Positions 6,818-9,150 of a stretch of DNA of 9,150 bases are shown piece after piece. Position 1 is the stretch's first letter. Each line of letters opens with the position of its first letter. This DNA is from an uncultured Lachnospiraceae bacterium (GTDB lineage: Bacteria; Bacillota_A; Clostridia; Lachnospirales; Lachnospiraceae), in NCBI GenBank assembly GCA_947178085.1, contig CAMWWS010000091.1, forward strand, positions 1-9,150, read 5' to 3'. The notes beneath the pieces were generated by a model. It did no database searches, was not told the origin of the DNA, and worked only from the letters and a program-made list of their open reading frames with translations. The position numbers were made by a program, and so were the translations under genes.

Positions 6818-7939
6818 ATGTATAGAATCATCAAACAGGAAGGCTTGGCGAGGCGCGGAGAATTAGAAACCGTACATGGCATAATACAGACGCCTGTTTT
6901 TATGAATGTGGGTACAGCGGCAGCAATCAAAGGAGCCGTTTCAACAGAGGATCTTCACCGGATAGACACACAGGTAGAGTTATCCAACACATATCATTTG
7001 CATGTCAGACCCGGCGATTTGGTTATAAAGAAACTCGGCGGCTTACACAAGTTTATGCTGTGGGATAAACCAATTCTGACGGATTCAGGTGGATTTCAGG
7101 TTTTTTCCCTGGCAAGCTTGCGTAAAATCAAGGAAGAAGGCGTTTATTTCAACTCTCATATAGACGGAAGAAAGATTTTTATGGGTCCGGAAGAGAGCAT
7201 GAGGATACAGTCTAATCTTGGTTCGACTATTGCGATGGCTTTCGATGAATGTCCGCCAAGTACAGCAGACAGAGGCTATGTGGAGAGCTCTGTGGCACGT
7301 ACAACCAGATGGCTGGAACGATGCAAACAGGAAATGGCGAGATTAAACACTCTGGATGATACGATTAATCCGCATCAGATGTTGTTTGGAATTAATCAGG
7401 GAGCAGTTTTTGATGATATCAGAATAGAACATGCAAAGAGGATATCGGAATTTGATTTAGACGGTTACGCGCTGGGCGGTCTTGCCGTAGGCGAGACACA
7501 TGAGCAGATGTATCATATTATCGAAGAGACGGTGCCTTATCTGCCAAAGGACAAACCTGTTTATCTTATGGGAGTCGGTACTCCGGCTAATATTCTGGAA
7601 GCTGTGGAACGGGGCGTCGATTTTTTTGACTGCGTTTATCCTTCCAGAAACGGAAGACACGGTCATCTTTATACGAATCATGGGAAAATTAATTTATTCA
7701 ATGCAAAGTATGAACTGGACGAGCATCCTATAGAAGTAGGCTGCGGCTGTCCGGTATGTTCCAGAGGATATTCCAGGGCATACATCAGGCATCTTCTGAA
7801 AGCGGGAGAGATGTTAGGAATGAGATTCTGTGTATTGCACAATCTGTATTTCTATAACACAATGATGACGGAAATCAGAACAGCATTGGATGAGGGAAGG
7901 TTCGCGGAATATAAGAAAAAGAAACTTGAAGAGTTATAA
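6818..7939 (+). CDS. tgt: Queuine/preQ1 tRNA-ribosyltransferase (tRNA-guanine transglycosylase)
   Basis: Tgt swaps guanine 34 for preQ1 in tRNAs with GUN anticodons (Tyr, His, Asn, Asp), a step in queuosine synthesis. The 373-residue length is usual. The base-pocket motif TDSGGFQVFSL holds D89, the nucleophile region FDCVYPSRNGRHG holds D271, and the structural zinc site is C309-x-C311-x2-C314 with H341, the standard CxCx2Cx26H spacing. GGLAVGE and MGVGTP are also present. The ribosome site AGGAGA (6805-6810) overlaps the stop codon of the upstream vanY-like gene, so the two are surely co-transcribed. queA, a common neighbour, is not in this window. Confidence 0.97.
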   Translation: MYRIIKQEGLARRGELETVHGIIQTPVFMNVGTAAAIKGAVSTEDLHRIDTQVELSNTYHLHVRPGDLVIKKLGGLHKFMLWDKPILTDSGGFQVFSLASLRKIKEEGVYFNSHIDGRKIFMGPEESMRIQSNLGSTIAMAFDECPPSTADRGYVESSVARTTRWLERCKQEMARLNTLDDTINPHQMLFGINQGAVFDDIRIEHAKRISEFDLDGYALGGLAVGETHEQMYHIIEETVPYLPKDKPVYLMGVGTPANILEAVERGVDFFDCVYPSRNGRHGHLYTNHGKINLFNAKYELDEHPIEVGCGCPVCSRGYSRAYIRHLLKAGEMLGMRFCVLHNLYFYNTMMTEIRTALDEGRFAEYKKKKLEEL

Positions 7940-7979
7940 AATACTTGTTTTCTTGTCCGTGGTGTGATAAGCTTTAAAA

Positions 7980-8002
7980 GTGTGAAAAATAAATTTTCAC
8001 AC
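7980..8002 (+). repeat. 9-bp perfect hairpin upstream of yajC
   Basis: gtgtgaaaa (7980-7988) pairs perfectly with ttttcacac (7994-8002) across a 5-base loop. It has no T-run after it, so it is not a normal terminator of tgt. Part of its left arm, tgtgaa (7981-7986), can pair instead with ttcaca at 8044-8049, downstream of the next hairpin. Confidence 0.7.
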
Positions 8003-8004
8003 GC

Positions 8005-8046
8005 GAATTTGTGCAGACATCGTTGATGTCTTGGGCACATAAATTC
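8005..8046 (+). repeat. 17-bp interrupted hairpin upstream of yajC
   Basis: Three helices stack in order: gaattt (8005-8010) with aaattc (8041-8046), gtgc (8011-8014) with gcac (8035-8038), and agacatc (8015-8021) with gatgtct (8025-8031) around a 3-base loop gtt. Small bulges (tgg and at) lie only on the 3' side. It sits two bases after the preceding hairpin and about 40 bases before the yajC ribosome site, with no T-run. It could be an intercistronic RNA stabiliser, a cis-acting element or a small palindromic repeat; the sequence does not decide. Confidence 0.7.
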
Positions 8047-8102
8047 ACAGGTTGAGAAAGAAGTATGGATATTAATATGATAGTAAAGGAGCAGAACTGA
8101 TT

Positions 8103-8432
8103 ATGGGAATATTATTGGCACAGGATGCAGCGGCGGCAGGAGCAGAAGCAACAGCAGGAAGCGGTCTGGTAATGCTTGGAACTATAGTGATATGGATTGT
8201 AGTAATGTATTTTATCCTTTTTCGTCCTCAAAAAAAGGAGCAGAAAAGAATAGCGGCTATGCTTGCTGATCTGTCTGTGGGTGATTCCGTTTTGACAACC
8301 AGCGGTTTTTATGGAACCATTATTGATATAACAGACGATACGGTTATCATAGAATTCGGTAATAATAAAAATTGTCGTATTCCGATGCAGAAATCGGCAA
8401 TTACACAGATTGAAAAGGCAGATGCTGAATAA
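8103..8432 (+). CDS. yajC: Preprotein translocase subunit YajC
   Basis: YajC is a small inner-membrane protein associated with SecDF and the SecYEG export channel. This copy has 109 residues: a short Ala-rich external N-terminus, one membrane helix at about 21-40 (VMLGTIVIWIVVMYFILF), the hallmark FRPQKKEQKR immediately after it (40-49), and a cytoplasmic domain with GDSVLTTSGFYGTI and the IPMQKSAI region. AAAGGAG (8085-8091) lies 11 bases before the ATG, slightly long but the only good site. The tgt-yajC order is common in bacteria, but secD, which usually follows, is replaced here by leuB. Transcription could be read-through from tgt. Confidence 0.96.
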   Translation: MGILLAQDAAAAGAEATAGSGLVMLGTIVIWIVVMYFILFRPQKKEQKRIAAMLADLSVGDSVLTTSGFYGTIIDITDDTVIIEFGNNKNCRIPMQKSAITQIEKADAE

Positions 8433-8444
8433 GGAAACATTAGA

Positions 8445-8470
8445 AAGATGCATTTCGGTGCATCTTCTTT
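8445..8470 (+). terminator. Weak terminator-like hairpin after yajC
   Basis: aagatgca (8445-8452) pairs perfectly with tgcatctt (8459-8466). The loop tttcgg contains ttcg and may close with a T-G pair. Only a broken T-run (ttcttt) follows, so termination may be partial, and leuB may be reached by read-through since no clear promoter lies between. Confidence 0.55.
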
Positions 8471-8484
8471 AAATATGCAGACTT

Positions 8485-8493
8485 AGGAAGGAG
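8485..8493 (+). promoter_or_regulatory. Ribosome binding site of leuB with an overlapping short frame
   Basis: aggaaggag is a strong site, but lies 12 bases before the leuB ATG (8506). An ATG at 8495 lies only one base after it and opens a six-codon frame (MVIKWN) that ends with TGA at 8513-8515, overlapping the leuB start out of frame. The 8495 ATG is probably too close to be used. Confidence 0.6.
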
Positions 8494-8505
8494 TATGGTT
8501 ATAAA

Positions 8506-9150
8506 ATGGAATTGAATATTACATGTATTCCGGGAGACGGAATCGGACCGGAGATAGTGGCAGAAGCAAAAAAAGTATTAGATGCAGTAGCAGCAAAATA
8601 CGGACATACAATGAATTACACTGATGTTCTGATGGGAGGAGCTTCAATTGATGCTTATGGAGTGCCGCTTACGGACGAAACGATTGAAACGGCAAAAAGC
8701 GCAGATGCAGTGCTAATGGGATCTATCGGAGGAGATACGACGACTTCCCCATGGTATAAGCTTCCGCCTAATTTAAGACCTGAGGCAGGATTGCTTGGCA
8801 TCAGGAAGGCGCTGAATCTATTTGCAAATTTAAGACCTGCACTTCTCTATGAGGAACTGGCGGGTGCATGCCCTCTGAAGGAAGAAATTTCCGCATCAGG
8901 ATTTGATATGATGATCATGAGAGAACTGACAGGCGGACTTTATTTTGGAGAGCGCAAAACAGTAGAAGAAAACGGTGTATTAAAGGCAATCGATACTTTG
9001 ACATATGACGAAAATGAAATTCGCAGGATTGCAATAAAAGGATTTGACATTGCCATGAAGAGAAGGAAGAAAGTAACCAGCGTGGATAAGGCAAATGTAC
9101 TGGATTCTTCCAGATTGTGGCGTAAAATAGTGGAAGAAGTGGCAAAGGAC
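8506..9150 (+). CDS. leuB: 3-isopropylmalate dehydrogenase, 3' end beyond window
   Basis: LeuB oxidises and decarboxylates 3-isopropylmalate with NAD in leucine synthesis. The first 215 residues of a protein usually near 360 are present, open to the right edge. The reading shows IPGDGIGPEI at 8-17 (nucleotide-binding start), GSIGGDTTTSPWY at about 72-84, RPEAGLLGIRKALNLFANLRP just after (substrate-binding arginines), MRELTGGLYFG, and VDKANVLDSSRLWR near the end, whose lysine is catalytic. The GGDTTTSPWY stretch replaces the GGPKWD of many LeuB proteins and is, from memory, common in Lachnospiraceae. The ELTGG and SVDKANVL signatures favour LeuB over isocitrate or tartrate dehydrogenase. No T-box or leader peptide is visible in the 73-base gap before it. 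Confidence 0.95.
   Translation, partial: MELNITCIPGDGIGPEIVAEAKKVLDAVAAKYGHTMNYTDVLMGGASIDAYGVPLTDETIETAKSADAVLMGSIGGDTTTSPWYKLPPNLRPEAGLLGIRKALNLFANLRPALLYEELAGACPLKEEISASGFDMMIMRELTGGLYFGERKTVEENGVLKAIDTLTYDENEIRRIAIKGFDIAMKRRKKVTSVDKANVLDSSRLWRKIVEEVAKD

Noticed and set aside
7945..7973. Possible promoter TTGTTT/TAAGCT after tgt
   Set aside because: The -10 matches only three of six positions; read-through from tgt is as likely, so not called.
7981..8001. TGTGA...TCACA palindrome as a CRP or Rex operator
   Set aside because: The half-sites are 11 bases apart (CRP needs 6), and the spacing is also too long for Rex; an RNA hairpin explains it better.
1..9150. A novel multi-gene defence or mobile system
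   Set aside because: The genes are mostly core metabolic ones in ordinary arrangement, with no integrase, transposase, CRISPR repeats, toxin-antitoxin pair or clear compositional shift.

Overview
The window is a piece of a Firmicutes (Clostridia) chromosome, most likely Lachnospiraceae. The signs are moderate-to-low GC, strong AAAGGAG-type ribosome binding sites, a tyrosine T-box leader, one TTG start, a LeuB of the 'GGDTTTSPWY' type I associate with that family, and a clostridial-looking TerY-C zinc protein. The genus is not resolved. The left edge is a contig end: its first 33 bases are almost identical to a Nextera (Tn5) sequencing adapter and are not genomic.

Layout. 34-1151 (+): the 3' part of a CoxE-type von Willebrand A (VWA) protein, cut by the contig end. 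1162-1546: a promoter and tyrosine T-box leader. 1584-2810 (+): tyrS. 2884-3861 (+): a DRE-TIM/HMGL-type aldolase of unknown substrate. 3921-3957: a hairpin shared by convergent genes. 3969-5078 (-): aroC, with its own promoter. The intergenic region 5079-5261 fires both ways. 5262-5630 (+): a small cysteine-rich TerY-C protein with a TTG start. 5742-6806 (+): a membrane-anchored VanY-type D,D-carboxypeptidase, followed after 11 bases by tgt (6818-7939). 7940-8102: an intergenic stretch with two adjoining, possibly competing hairpins. 8103-8432: yajC. 8445-8470: a weak terminator-like hairpin. 8506-9150: the first 215 codons of leuB, cut by the right edge.

Most of this is core metabolism and translation: tyrosine charging (tyrS), aromatic precursor synthesis (aroC, whose product chorismate leads to tyrosine), leucine synthesis (leuB), tRNA queuosine insertion (tgt), protein export (yajC) and cell-wall trimming (vanY-like). 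The T-box couples tyrS to uncharged tRNA-Tyr. The less well understood genes are the VWA protein, the orphan aldolase and the TerY-C protein.

I see no CRISPR array, prophage, insertion sequence, rRNA or tRNA gene, and no convincing undescribed multi-gene system. The items most worth a second look are the paired hairpins upstream of yajC, the stand-alone TerY-C protein, the orphan aldolase, and the adapter remnant at base 1.
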